Of a stretch of DNA of 44,372 nucleotides, positions 15,481-22,187 are shown in pieces. The first letter of the stretch is position 1, and each line of letters begins with the position of its first letter. Source of the stretch: a virus; the IMG/VR virus record IMGVR_UViG_3300025030_000193, positions 1 through 44,372 of that record. The stretch is one strand, 5' to 3'. The position numbers were made by a program, and so were the translations under genes. The notes below the pieces were generated by a model. The model made no database searches, was not told where the DNA came from, and worked only from the letters and a program-made list of their open reading frames with translations.

Positions 15481-16233
15481 ATGAAATTGAGCGTTTCCAA
15501 AATCAACACGTTCCTCGAAGACCCCAGGAAATACTGGTACGTCTACGAGATGGGCATTAAGACAAAAAAGTCTGAGGGGTTCTTCTTTGGGAGCGCGGTG
15601 CACGAGGGTCTGGAGAACTACTACACCAAGAAAGACCCTATGCAGGGGGTGAGCCGAGCCCTCTTTGGCAAGAAGTCCTCCATCGCGGAGGAGGCCAAGG
15701 AGGGCGTCGACCCCCACAAGCTCTACACGCAGGCGCGGAGAATCTTCGACGTGTACGCTTCGAAAGCCCCGAAGTTCAAACCGTTATTCGTGGAGCACAA
15801 GTTCGAGGTAAACCTGATCCACCCGCAGACCGGCGAGCAACTGCCGGCGACGTTTACGGGAAGGGTCGATTTGATCACTGTGGAAGGTGACGTTGTCGAC
15901 CACAAGACCGGCGGGAACTTCGGGAGCCACTACTTTGACGACTCAAATTGGGTGCAGTCCACCGGGTATGCCTACTTCTACTGGGTAAAATTCGGAAAAC
16001 TTCCCCGGAGCGTGATCTTCAACCAGATCAGCCGAAACAAAGTGACGACATTCGAGAAAAAAACGCTCAGCCCAGACATGAAGGATTTGGGAAAATTCAT
16101 CGACATCTGCAAGGACGTGCTGGGGAAAATATCGCGAGGCGAAACGAAAGACTATCCGAGCGAGAAGCACTATCGGGTGTGCCCGTGCAAGGACATCTGC
16201 CCGTACTGTAAAAAGGAGCGTGAGCAACTATGA
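15481..16233 (+). CDS. PD-(D/E)XK exonuclease, RecB/Cas4-like
   Basis: The 250-residue protein begins LSVSKINTFLEDPRKYWY, the opening helix of RecB/Cas4-type nucleases. It continues with His41 in FGSAVHEGLE, Asp130 in GRVDLI, Asp140-x-Lys142 in VVDHKTG and a later QSTGYAYFY helix. Four cysteines near the end (CPCKDICPYC) could bind zinc or an Fe-S cluster as in Cas4/AddB. Directly behind the ERF gene it probably resects DNA ends for annealing, like lambda Exo with Beta. Confidence 0.82.
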   Translation: MKLSVSKINTFLEDPRKYWYVYEMGIKTKKSEGFFFGSAVHEGLENYYTKKDPMQGVSRALFGKKSSIAEEAKEGVDPHKLYTQARRIFDVYASKAPKFKPLFVEHKFEVNLIHPQTGEQLPATFTGRVDLITVEGDVVDHKTGGNFGSHYFDDSNWVQSTGYAYFYWVKFGKLPRSVIFNQISRNKVTTFEKKTLSPDMKDLGKFIDICKDVLGKISRGETKDYPSEKHYRVCPCKDICPYCKKEREQL

Positions 16234-16397
16234 GGAAACGAAAAATTATCAATTTCAGGAGGCTGTACCCCTACATCTGCAAGGGGTGCCACAAGAGCCG
16301 AGGGACGAAGGTGTATGTCCGGCGGATCGGGGAACTGTGTACCTTGTGCAAGAGGGAAGAGATCGATAAAAACCAGCTCTCGATGTTGGAGGATTGA
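16230..16397 (+). CDS. Small zinc-ribbon protein
   Basis: A 55-residue basic protein with two cysteine pairs, YICKGCHKS and LCTLCKRE, set 21 residues apart, a treble-clef or ribbon-like zinc site. It overlaps the nuclease gene by ATGA and ends five bases before promoter P3. Its role is unknown; it may bind nucleic acid. Confidence 0.6.
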   Translation: MRKRKIINFRRLYPYICKGCHKSRGTKVYVRRIGELCTLCKREEIDKNQLSMLED

Positions 16398-16401
16398 CCT
16401 G

Positions 16402-16430
16402 TTGACAAAAGAAAAAAAGCAATTCATAAT
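16402..16430 (+). promoter_or_regulatory. Early promoter P3
   Basis: TTGACA (16402-16407), a 17-base spacer AAAGAAAAAAAGCAATT and CATAAT (16425-16430). The spacer shares the AAAAAGCAAT block with P1 and P2. It reads into the GIY-YIG and initiator genes; the first ATG (16445) would have a leader of only about eight bases. Confidence 0.75.
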
Positions 16431-16444
16431 GAAATTATACGCTT

Positions 16445-16960
16445 ATGAAATACAGAACATACTTTCCCTACGAACCGATGAACTTCTTCTTTTTTAGGGA
16501 CAAAAAGGGGAAACTAAGCGCTACTACAAATGGTTCTGGTTTCCCTGATAGAAAAACCCTTCTTGAAATGTTTGACGTTTTGAACGATATTATTTTGATT
16601 GACGAAAAAGAACTGGAAAGGATAAGTTTGGGAATTATCGAACGACGAAAAAGGGCAGACATGGAATGGAACGATGGTATGCGAAATAGAAACCATAAGC
16701 GTGAACCGGAGGAGGGATACATATATTTGATAAAAAGCCTCAATCTCTACAAAATTGGTCGATGCAAAAGTCTAGACAGGATTGGAGCATACCGGACGGA
16801 AAATCCGCACAAAATAGAACTGATTTTTCAGGTAAAGGTTTCAGACTACAGAGAAACCGAGAGGTTACTGCTCAAAAAATACTTCAACAAGCAGTACAAA
16901 GGGGAATGGTTTAGGCTGGACAAACAAGACATATTGGATATTCAAAAAACACTTTTATGA
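16445..16960 (+). CDS. GIY-YIG nuclease-like protein (T5orf172/MUG113 type)
   Basis: A 171-residue protein. Its C-terminal half has the GIY-YIG landmarks of the T5orf172/MUG113 subgroup: GYIYLIKS (91-98), LYKIGRCKSLDRI (101-113), YRTENP, Glu139 in a YRETERLL helix and GEWFRL (153-158). The N-terminal 90 residues are unrelated and charged. Members include phage and mobile-element nucleases. It heads a two-gene unit with the replication initiator, overlapping it by ATGA, so it may act at the origin or be a selfish element beside it. Confidence 0.7.
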   Translation: MKYRTYFPYEPMNFFFFRDKKGKLSATTNGSGFPDRKTLLEMFDVLNDIILIDEKELERISLGIIERRKRADMEWNDGMRNRNHKREPEEGYIYLIKSLNLYKIGRCKSLDRIGAYRTENPHKIELIFQVKVSDYRETERLLLKKYFNKQYKGEWFRLDKQDILDIQKTLL

Positions 16961-17730
16961 ACGAAGAAAAATTCAAAGTTCGAGACTTCAGGAACAAGGG
17001 TTTTTTCATGATAGACGATGTTTACCTGAATGGTTGGGCTAAAAGACTAAAACCAACAGCTACGGCGGTCTATATTTCCCTTTGCAGGCATGCCGACAAA
17101 GAACAATTTTGTTTCCCATTACAAAGTTTGATAGCAAAACAACATTCAATTTCAAGACCCTCTGTTCAAAGGGCAATAAAAAAACTCGTCGAGTTTAACA
17201 TTGTCAGATGCGAGCAACAAAGAAGCCTGAGGGGAAAATTCAAAAGAAATGTTTACTATCTTTTAGACAAGTCAGAATGGGAAAAAGAAACCGTGCATCA
17301 AAAACCTACTACGGTGATCCGTGCATCAAAAACAACGACATCCGTGCATCAAAAACAACTCAATAAGGATACACATTATAAGGATACACAATTAATACCA
17401 TTGCGTCGAGACGCTGGGTTCGAAAACATGAAAACTTTAATTGAAAAACACGACAACCATGTTTTAGAGGCATCCGCGATCCCACAGAAAAAAATCGGGG
17501 GCGCGACGTACGCGTGGCAAGACGCAGCGGTTCGGTGGTGGAAGAAGCTCGGATTATCAGGAAGTCCAGCGACAGGTTGGTTCAAGATTTTCAAGACCAA
17601 TACTGTTCTTGCCGAGCGAGCCTGTTCGTGGACTTCCGATTCGGGCGGACGCGACCCGGAGAAGTTGGCATATTGGGCGTTCGCGCAATTCAAAAAAAAC
17701 GGGAGGATAGTCTATGCGCCGAAAACCTAG
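16957..17730 (+). CDS. Replication initiator with winged-helix domain (replisome organiser)
   Basis: The 257-residue product has a winged-helix DNA-binding domain at about 22-105 (TATAVYISLCRHAD, then ISRPSVQRAIKKLVEFNIV, then RNVYYLL wing). A low-complexity Thr/His/Lys linker (about 110-145) is followed by a C-terminal domain (WQDAAVRWWKKLG, FAQFKKNGRIVYAP) of the type that loads host replication proteins. DNA encoding the linker carries iteron-like repeats (17291-17390), as in lambda O-type initiators that contain their own origin. No helicase or polymerase gene is seen nearby, so the host replisome is presumably recruited. Confidence 0.7.
   Translation: MNEEKFKVRDFRNKGFFMIDDVYLNGWAKRLKPTATAVYISLCRHADKEQFCFPLQSLIAKQHSISRPSVQRAIKKLVEFNIVRCEQQRSLRGKFKRNVYYLLDKSEWEKETVHQKPTTVIRASKTTTSVHQKQLNKDTHYKDTQLIPLRRDAGFENMKTLIEKHDNHVLEASAIPQKKIGGATYAWQDAAVRWWKKLGLSGSPATGWFKIFKTNTVLAERACSWTSDSGGRDPEKLAYWAFAQFKKNGRIVYAPKT
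17291..17390 (+). repeat. Iteron-like repeats inside the initiator gene: candidate replication origin
   Basis: CCGTGCATCAAAAAC occurs three times exactly (17291-17305, 17319-17333, 17342-17356). Then ATAAGGATACACA occurs twice (17363-17375, 17378-17390), followed by an AT-rich stretch. The first and third copies encode VHQK but the second is read in another frame as RASK, so selection is on DNA rather than protein. Position inside an initiator gene is where many theta-type phages place their origin. Confidence 0.7.
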
Positions 17731-18205
17731 GAATATCGTAATAATCGCGGTTGTTGCCTGTGCAACTACTTGCGCAATGCTATTTATTGTGGGAAGGACG
17801 GTGAACCATGAAAAAAATATCACTCCAACAACAGCAACCATCCCTGCCGTCCAACGCGCTCGAGAGGACGTTGCTGTTGGAGGGGCTGAGCGGATCGGTG
17901 GTCGGGTATCGTGGTACGGGCAGGAGTACTGCGACAAGCATAATCCGAAGTGCCTTACCGCGTCCGGGGAGAGGTTCGATGAGGGCGATCTTACCTGCGC
18001 TTGCGCTGACTGGATACCTCTGCGTTCGCGGATTCTGGTATCTCACGAAGGTAGGTCGGTGGTTGTGGTTTGCAACGACAGGGGCAACTTCGAGAGCAAG
18101 GGTAGAGTTCTGGATTTGTCGAAGGCGTCTTTTGCGGAGCTTGCGCCGGTCTCTAAGGGCGTTATCGACGTAGAAATCGAGGTCATCGGAAAGGAGGAGC
18201 TATGA
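17714..18205 (+). CDS. RlpA-like double-psi beta-barrel protein, membrane-anchored or secreted
   Basis: A 163-residue protein with an N-terminal membrane/signal segment (NIVIIAVVACATTCAMLFIV, 7-26) and an RlpA-type domain from about 62: GGRVSWYGQEYC, LTASGERFDEGDLTCA, VVVVCNDRGNF and GRVLDLSKASFAELA. The Asp in the NDRG block is the residue linked to catalysis in RlpA lytic transglycosylases. The domain cleaves or binds peptidoglycan lacking stem peptides. It is unusual in being far from the lysis genes, in the replication region. Confidence 0.7.
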   Translation: MRRKPRNIVIIAVVACATTCAMLFIVGRTVNHEKNITPTTATIPAVQRAREDVAVGGAERIGGRVSWYGQEYCDKHNPKCLTASGERFDEGDLTCACADWIPLRSRILVSHEGRSVVVVCNDRGNFESKGRVLDLSKASFAELAPVSKGVIDVEIEVIGKEEL

Positions 18206-18357
18206 GGGATTTATTGATGTTTGCTTTCGGGGCGGTTCTTGCGACGGTCATCGTCGGCGGGGTGATACTTTACGAAGCGACAAAGTCGTACTACCCGCCA
18301 AGCTATCCAGAAAGGGGAATTTATGACAACTATAGAGGATTGGGAAAAACAATTTGA
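18202..18357 (+). CDS. 51-residue single-helix membrane protein
   Basis: A 51-codon gene starting at the ATGA overlap with the RlpA-like gene, behind AAAGGAGGAG. It encodes one membrane helix (MFAFGAVLATVIVGGVILY, 6-24) and a Tyr/Pro-rich tail (SYYPPSYPERGIY). It overlaps the next gene by 35 bases. It may be the membrane partner of the RlpA-like protein or a small holin-like protein; neither is shown. Confidence 0.55.
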   Translation: MRDLLMFAFGAVLATVIVGGVILYEATKSYYPPSYPERGIYDNYRGLGKTI

Positions 18358-18601
18358 TAAGGAATTTGGACATTGGGGAGAGATTTGGAATGGAAAAAGA
18401 TGCTCAAAAGATGAATTAGAAATGAAAGACTTTATCCATTCCTTACTTCTCCAGCAAAAGAAACAAACGATAAAGGAAGCATATACAAAAGCAATAGACT
18501 TATTCTCTGCATACAAAAACGAACCAATGACAGGAAATGTCGTTATTCTTGAAATAAAAGGTTTGCGTGGTGATTTTGAACCAGAAAGTGAGGATGTATG
18601 A
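18323..18601 (+). CDS. Paralogous small early protein A (EPMTGNVVILE family)
   Basis: A 92-residue acidic protein: WEKQFDKEFGHW start, FIHSLLLQQKK helix, and the block YKNEPMTGNVVILEIKGLRG near 68-87. The last block recurs almost exactly in the gene at 19187. The first half resembles the gene at 18598. The three form a small paralogous family. The gene is AT-rich in its third codon positions, unlike genes before 18300. Its function is unknown. Confidence 0.6.
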   Translation: MTTIEDWEKQFDKEFGHWGEIWNGKRCSKDELEMKDFIHSLLLQQKKQTIKEAYTKAIDLFSAYKNEPMTGNVVILEIKGLRGDFEPESEDV

Positions 18602-18882
18602 AACCAACTATAGAGGAGAAATGGGAAAAAGAGTTAAAAAAACAATTTCCCGATAGGGATTTACGAATTGATGCTTTTATCCGTTCCCTTCTTCTCTCCC
18701 AACATACACAAGATATGAACAGGGTAAAGGAAGCGATACCAAAGGCAAAAACAACAAGCGTTTTGAAACAAATAGAAGTGGCAAAAAAGTATCCTAATAC
18801 ATACGGATTAAGAGATATACGAAATATAGTTAAAGGTTGGAACGCATTTAGGAAAGAAGTATTAACAAAATTAAATATATGA
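18598..18882 (+). CDS. Paralogous small early protein B
   Basis: A 94-residue basic protein sharing its N-terminal half with the preceding gene (TIEEKWEKELKKQFPD, then IDAFIRSLLLSQH against DFIHSLLLQQK). It lacks the EPMTGNVVILE ending and has a different C-terminus (KKYPNTYGLRDIRNIVKGWN). ATGA overlaps join it to both neighbours. It looks like a duplicate that has recombined its 3' half. Confidence 0.55.
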   Translation: MKPTIEEKWEKELKKQFPDRDLRIDAFIRSLLLSQHTQDMNRVKEAIPKAKTTSVLKQIEVAKKYPNTYGLRDIRNIVKGWNAFRKEVLTKLNI

Positions 18883-19160
18883 TTAGACAAATAGAATACT
18901 GCAAACATGGCATACCATTACCGAATCCTAAGACTATGTGTAAAGGACAGTGTGAAGGAACAGGTTGGTATCCTACACAGGGAAGAAATAGAAAAGGACA
19001 GATAGTTTACATTACAGAAATAAACGATATTGATTTGAAATTATGGGATGAGGCACATAATAAGGGGAATTTTTTTCAAAGACTATGGCATAAATTTCAT
19101 TGTGACGGATGGCATTTTGTTAAGTGTCCCGATTGTAAAGGAACAGGAAAACGTGTCTAA
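18879..19160 (+). CDS. DnaJ-type zinc-finger-like protein
   Basis: A 93-residue protein with two CxxCxGxG-like elements, one near the start (MCKGQCEGTGWYP, 19-31) and one at the end (KCPDCKGTGKRV, 82-93). They resemble half-sites of the DnaJ central zinc finger. An N-terminal CKHG adds a further cysteine. Between them lies a W/H/F-rich segment. It could be a small RNA- or protein-binding zinc protein. It is AT-rich like its two upstream neighbours. Confidence 0.6.
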   Translation: MIRQIEYCKHGIPLPNPKTMCKGQCEGTGWYPTQGRNRKGQIVYITEINDIDLKLWDEAHNKGNFFQRLWHKFHCDGWHFVKCPDCKGTGKRV

Positions 19161-19186
19161 CCTCCCTCTATAGGGGAAAGGAGAAT

Positions 19187-19474
19187 ATGAAAAACGCAGA
19201 GGAACGACTAAAGAAAAAGCTGTGTGAGATAGTCGAGGAACGCTTTCCGAAGGGAGAAAACAAGGAGCGCGGGAACGCGACCGTGGCGATGACACTTCTT
19301 CTGCTTGCTTCTCTGGAGGAAATTAAACGGGCGAGAAGGGGCGGACTCACAGAGGCGATAAAACTGCTTTTTTCAAAATACCGGAAGGAACCCATGACCG
19401 GCAACGTGGTCATTCTCGAGTTGCAGGGATTGAGGGGAGATTTCAACGAGAAGGAATTGAAGGTCAATTTATGA
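19187..19474 (+). CDS. Paralogous small early protein C (EPMTGNVVILE family)
   Basis: A 95-residue protein ending with YRKEPMTGNVVILELQGLRG, matching the block in the gene at 18323. Its N-terminal half (AEERLKKKLCEIVEERFPKG, then TLLLLASLEEIK) keeps the family layout but is GC-richer. GAAAGGAGAAT precedes the ATG, and the gene ends in an ATGA overlap with the methyltransferase. Its function is unknown. Confidence 0.6.
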   Translation: MKNAEERLKKKLCEIVEERFPKGENKERGNATVAMTLLLLASLEEIKRARRGGLTEAIKLLFSKYRKEPMTGNVVILELQGLRGDFNEKELKVNL

Positions 19475-20124
19475 GAAACCTATACGCAGAACTGGCAGAT
19501 TACACCGGAAGACCGCAGGTTTTGGTCGAAGCTCGAAGTACGCACGCTTCGGTCGAGCTCGCGTGGCTTTTCGAGGAGCACAAGGATAACCCTCTCGCGC
19601 ACTACCGCTCGACCAACCTCTACCTTTTCGCCTCCACGCGCTACCAGATGGAACTTCAGGCGAACAATATGTCTTCTTGGTATCAGAGCATTATCAAACG
19701 GCATGGTTGGAAGCGGGGTCTTGACCTAGGCGGGGGAATAGGCGAGCAGACAATTCTTGCGCTTGAGGCGGGAGTGGAGAGAATGACGTTCGTTGAGGTT
19801 AATAACAGCCCCACTATGGAATATGCGGTATGGAGATTTGACAATCACAAATGTTGCGAAAAAATAGATGTAATGAGTGAGGATTACAAGGTTGAGAAGA
19901 ACTTCGACTTTGTCGTTGCCATGGACGTATTTGAGCACATGGAACGCCCCACGCCGGTCATAAGGGCGGTAGCCGAGCACACCGGCTGGCTTTTCTGTAA
20001 CCCTACGGAAATCAAGTACAACTGGCTCTATCCTCAGCACATCAGCCAGTACACCCTCAATCCCTACTTCAAAGAAATCGAAGCGTATCTATACAAAAAT
20101 ACGGGAGGGGGTGAGCGCGCATGA
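19471..20124 (+). CDS. SAM-dependent methyltransferase (class I)
   Basis: A 217-residue Rossmann-type methyltransferase. Motif I is GLDLGGGIGEQT at about 83, followed by an acidic strand end (TFVEVNNSP), and the motif IV-like strand FDFVVAMDVFEHME at about 149. The DVFEH signature is typical of small-molecule or sugar/lipid methyltransferases (UbiE/TylF-like) rather than DNA methylases; no DPPY/NPPY or PC motif is visible. The fusion gene at 24747 carries a similar domain (VALEFLEHLD), so the two may act on related glycan or base substrates. Confidence 0.7.
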   Translation: MRNLYAELADYTGRPQVLVEARSTHASVELAWLFEEHKDNPLAHYRSTNLYLFASTRYQMELQANNMSSWYQSIIKRHGWKRGLDLGGGIGEQTILALEAGVERMTFVEVNNSPTMEYAVWRFDNHKCCEKIDVMSEDYKVEKNFDFVVAMDVFEHMERPTPVIRAVAEHTGWLFCNPTEIKYNWLYPQHISQYTLNPYFKEIEAYLYKNTGGGERA

Positions 20125-20270
20125 TTGAACAAACAGCATATCCGAGGGTGTACGTTTCGGCAGCGACCCACAAGAAAGTCAAGAAACTTGCCGAGAAGAT
20201 GAATCTTCCCATGAACAAAATCGGGGACAAAATTGTCAAGGCTGGATTGATGGTTTGGGAGGAAAAGTAA
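20121..20270 (+). CDS. Small ribbon-helix-helix-like protein
   Basis: A 49-codon gene at the ATGA overlap with the methyltransferase, behind GGGGGTGAG. The product has a strand (PRVYVSAATHKKV) followed by two helices (KKLAEKMNLPMNKI, GDKIVKAGLMVW), the shape of an RHH/Arc-type DNA-binding protein. It could be a small transcription regulator of the early region. The fold is inferred from pattern only. Confidence 0.55.
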   Translation: MIEQTAYPRVYVSAATHKKVKKLAEKMNLPMNKIGDKIVKAGLMVWEEK

Positions 20271-20297
20271 AAATTGGTTTTTCGACTGGAGGAACGT

Positions 20298-20699
20298 ATG
20301 AAATGCATAAACGAGGTAACACTGTTGGGCAATTTGACACGCGACCCGGAGTTGCGATACACGCCCGACGGGAAAGCAGTAATCGGTTTTTCTATCGCGA
20401 CGAATAGGGATTGGAAGACGGAAGCCGGCGAGAAGAAAGAAGCAACCGACTACCACGATATTGTTTTCTGGGGCAAGGCTGCCGAGATAATCAACCAGTA
20501 CGTGAAGAAGGGAACGAAGATTTTGGTCAAGGGAAGGCTTCAGACCCGAAGCTGGGAAAAAGACGGTCAAAAAAGGTATAGGACAGAGGTTGTCGGAGAC
20601 GACTTCATCCTGTTTGACAAGATGACCGAACCGGTCAAAGAGCCGGAAAAGCCGGAGGAAACGGCGACACCAGAAGAACCGAAGCCGGATTTTAGTTAA
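20298..20699 (+). CDS. ssb: Single-stranded DNA-binding protein
   Basis: A 133-residue OB-fold SSB: NEVTLLGNLTRDPELRYTP, VIGFSIATNRDW, DYHDIVFWGKAAEIINQYVK, GTKILVKGRLQTRSWEKDGQ and YRTEVVGDDFILF. The tail is Pro/Glu-rich and ends in PDFS rather than the DDIPF tip that docks host proteins, so host partner binding may be altered. The ATG at 20298 follows GGAGGAA. It coats single strands during replication and works with the ERF annealase. Confidence 0.92.
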   Translation: MKCINEVTLLGNLTRDPELRYTPDGKAVIGFSIATNRDWKTEAGEKKEATDYHDIVFWGKAAEIINQYVKKGTKILVKGRLQTRSWEKDGQKRYRTEVVGDDFILFDKMTEPVKEPEKPEETATPEEPKPDFS

Positions 20700-20729
20700 A
20701 TTTTCGCAGTTGAAAGGCGGGTGAGTTTT

Positions 20730-20942
20730 ATGAGCACAAAACAAACGCACGGAATGCCAGCGCTTCTTTCCTTTTTCATCCCCGGACTGGGGCAGATGAT
20801 AAAGGGTGAGATTGCGAAGGGAATCTTTATTCTGATTGGATTCTGGATTTCCGTTGCAATGACATTTATTCTGGTTGGATTCATCACGACCCCGATACTG
20901 TACATTTGGCAGATAGCGGACGCGTACAACAAGGAGGTATAA
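20730..20942 (+). CDS. Small two-helix membrane protein (TM2-like)
   Basis: A 70-residue membrane protein. An amphipathic ALLSFFIPGLGQMIKGEIAK segment with the P-G-x-GQ-x-x-xG pattern seen in TM2/DUF5683-like proteins is followed by two hydrophobic stretches (IFILIGFWISVAMTFILVG, TTPILYIWQIADAY). GAAAGGCGGGTG precedes the ATG at 20730. Its role in the phage is unknown. Confidence 0.6.
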   Translation: MSTKQTHGMPALLSFFIPGLGQMIKGEIAKGIFILIGFWISVAMTFILVGFITTPILYIWQIADAYNKEV

Positions 20943-20944
20943 GC

Positions 20945-21550
20945 ATGACAAAAGACATAACCGTAAAAGAGGGAGAGGGTGCGTTCGAGGTACATCAGAC
21001 CATTCTTGCGCTCAAAAAGACAATGGGCATGGCGTTCGTGGAACTCGGGCGCCTGCTGAAACGGATACGGGACGAGGGGTACTACCAAGTTCTGGGATAC
21101 GACAGCTTCGGTTCGTACGTCGTCAACTCGGAGCTCGGCTTCAAGCGCCGGACAGCCTACTACTACATCGAGATTTATGACTGGTTCATCGAAAAGCTGG
21201 GGTTCACGCCCGACTACATAGGAGCAATCGGTCAGGACAAACTAATGCGGGTTCTGGAAATTCTCAAAGAGGAATTTTCACAGTCGGAGAAATACCCATT
21301 CAACATGCTCAAGGAGCGCGCTGAAAGTCTGATGACGGAGGCGGAGGAGCTTCGCCCCGTAGATTTCGAGAAGAAGCACCACGACGAGAAGAAGCAGGAG
21401 GGACACAAGGACTACCTCGCCCCGCCGGAGTACTTTCGGTGCGAAAAGTGCGGGAAGTGGAAGATTGTTGTGCCGGTTGATGAGTGTTGTCCTGACTGGA
21501 TTTTGGAATTCAGGAATACAATAGAGAAAAAATATGGTAACAAAAAATGA
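20945..21550 (+). CDS. HTH-like phage regulator with C-terminal zinc ribbon
   Basis: A 201-residue protein. Residues about 18-85 (ALKKTMGMAFVELGRLLKRI, YDSFGSYVVNSELGFKRRTA, then YYYIEIYDWF) resemble the helical DNA-binding segment of ParB/DUF3102-like phage proteins. A charged His/Lys/Glu linker follows. The end contains two cysteine pairs, FRCEKCGKWK and DECCPDW, a likely zinc site. AGGAGGTATAAGC precedes the ATG. It may regulate early genes; the function is inferred. Confidence 0.5.
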   Translation: MTKDITVKEGEGAFEVHQTILALKKTMGMAFVELGRLLKRIRDEGYYQVLGYDSFGSYVVNSELGFKRRTAYYYIEIYDWFIEKLGFTPDYIGAIGQDKLMRVLEILKEEFSQSEKYPFNMLKERAESLMTEAEELRPVDFEKKHHDEKKQEGHKDYLAPPEYFRCEKCGKWKIVVPVDECCPDWILEFRNTIEKKYGNKK

Positions 21551-22151
21551 TTTCATCGTGAAAGACCTGTATAGGGAAGACCTAGTCAAAATCTGGCAAT
21601 ACGTCAAGGTGCATTTTCCTGAGAGTAGATACGACGAGCAGACGATAAAGGACAACTGGATAAATCTGGAGAAGCCGAACCCGAACTATACGGGCATTGT
21701 GGCTGAAAGGGCGTTTTTTGACGAGATAAACGTTGAGTGGTTTTTGGCGAATAGACCAACGCAACCGGACATGGGGGACGGAATAGCGTATCCCCATTAT
21801 CAGCGCGCTTTGGTTTTTGACATAAAGGGGGCGTTTTGGGACAACTCCTATTCATTCGACCTTTTCCGTCCGAACTTCTTGGCGCTGGTCAAAGCCGTCA
21901 ATATCGAGATGGCAAGAGAGAGGGGAATCGACGCGTTTGTTTTCGGAGTGATAAAATCCGACGAGATGAAATGCTACTACACTGGCTGGATTGGCAGGGA
22001 GGACTTGGCAACAAAGGGGACAGAAAGAAACGTGGGGGCGTTCCGCCTTCTCGGAATAGAACACCGGCGACTCAATCCTCTGTCAAGCCTTTGCGCGTAC
22101 GGGTGCGAGCAGTTCACCCAAAAAATGCTTGAGAAAAAAACACCGGATTGA
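21534..22151 (+). CDS. Putative PD-(D/E)XK-fold nuclease
   Basis: A 205-residue protein with the spacing of a restriction-like fold: GIVAERAFFDEI (Glu near 57), GDGIAYPHYQRALVFDIKGA (Asp and D-x-K near 80-99), then strands ending FVFGVIKSD. This is consistent with a PD-(D/E)XK core, though no close family comes to mind. It overlaps the regulator-like gene by 17 bases. Phage enzymes of this type process recombination intermediates or cut foreign DNA. Confidence 0.45.
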   Translation: MVTKNDFIVKDLYREDLVKIWQYVKVHFPESRYDEQTIKDNWINLEKPNPNYTGIVAERAFFDEINVEWFLANRPTQPDMGDGIAYPHYQRALVFDIKGAFWDNSYSFDLFRPNFLALVKAVNIEMARERGIDAFVFGVIKSDEMKCYYTGWIGREDLATKGTERNVGAFRLLGIEHRRLNPLSSLCAYGCEQFTQKMLEKKTPD

Positions 22152-22176
22152 CAAAAGAAAAAAACAAAGTTATAGT
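22148..22176 (+). promoter_or_regulatory. Early promoter P4
   Basis: TTGACA (22148-22153), a 17-base spacer AAAGAAAAAAACAAAGT and TATAGT (22171-22176). The -35 overlaps the stop of the upstream gene. The ATG at 22188 would follow the start site by about five bases, so the transcript should be nearly leaderless. Confidence 0.75.
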
Positions 22177-22187
22177 AAGTTTAGAGT

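Noticed and set aside
14772-15509. 245-codon minus-strand frame opposite the ERF gene
   Set aside because: A shadow of GC-rich plus-strand codons; low-complexity Leu/Arg/Val composition and no start signal.
17291-17356. Three short repeats resembling a mini CRISPR array
   Set aside because: Repeats are 15 bases with unequal gaps of 8-13 bases, lie within a coding gene and have no cas genes nearby; an iteron array fits better.
20064-20951. Long open frame on the minus strand
   Set aside because: It lies opposite the end of the methyltransferase gene, SSB and a membrane protein gene, has no ribosome site or recognisable motif, and results from codon bias on the plus strand.
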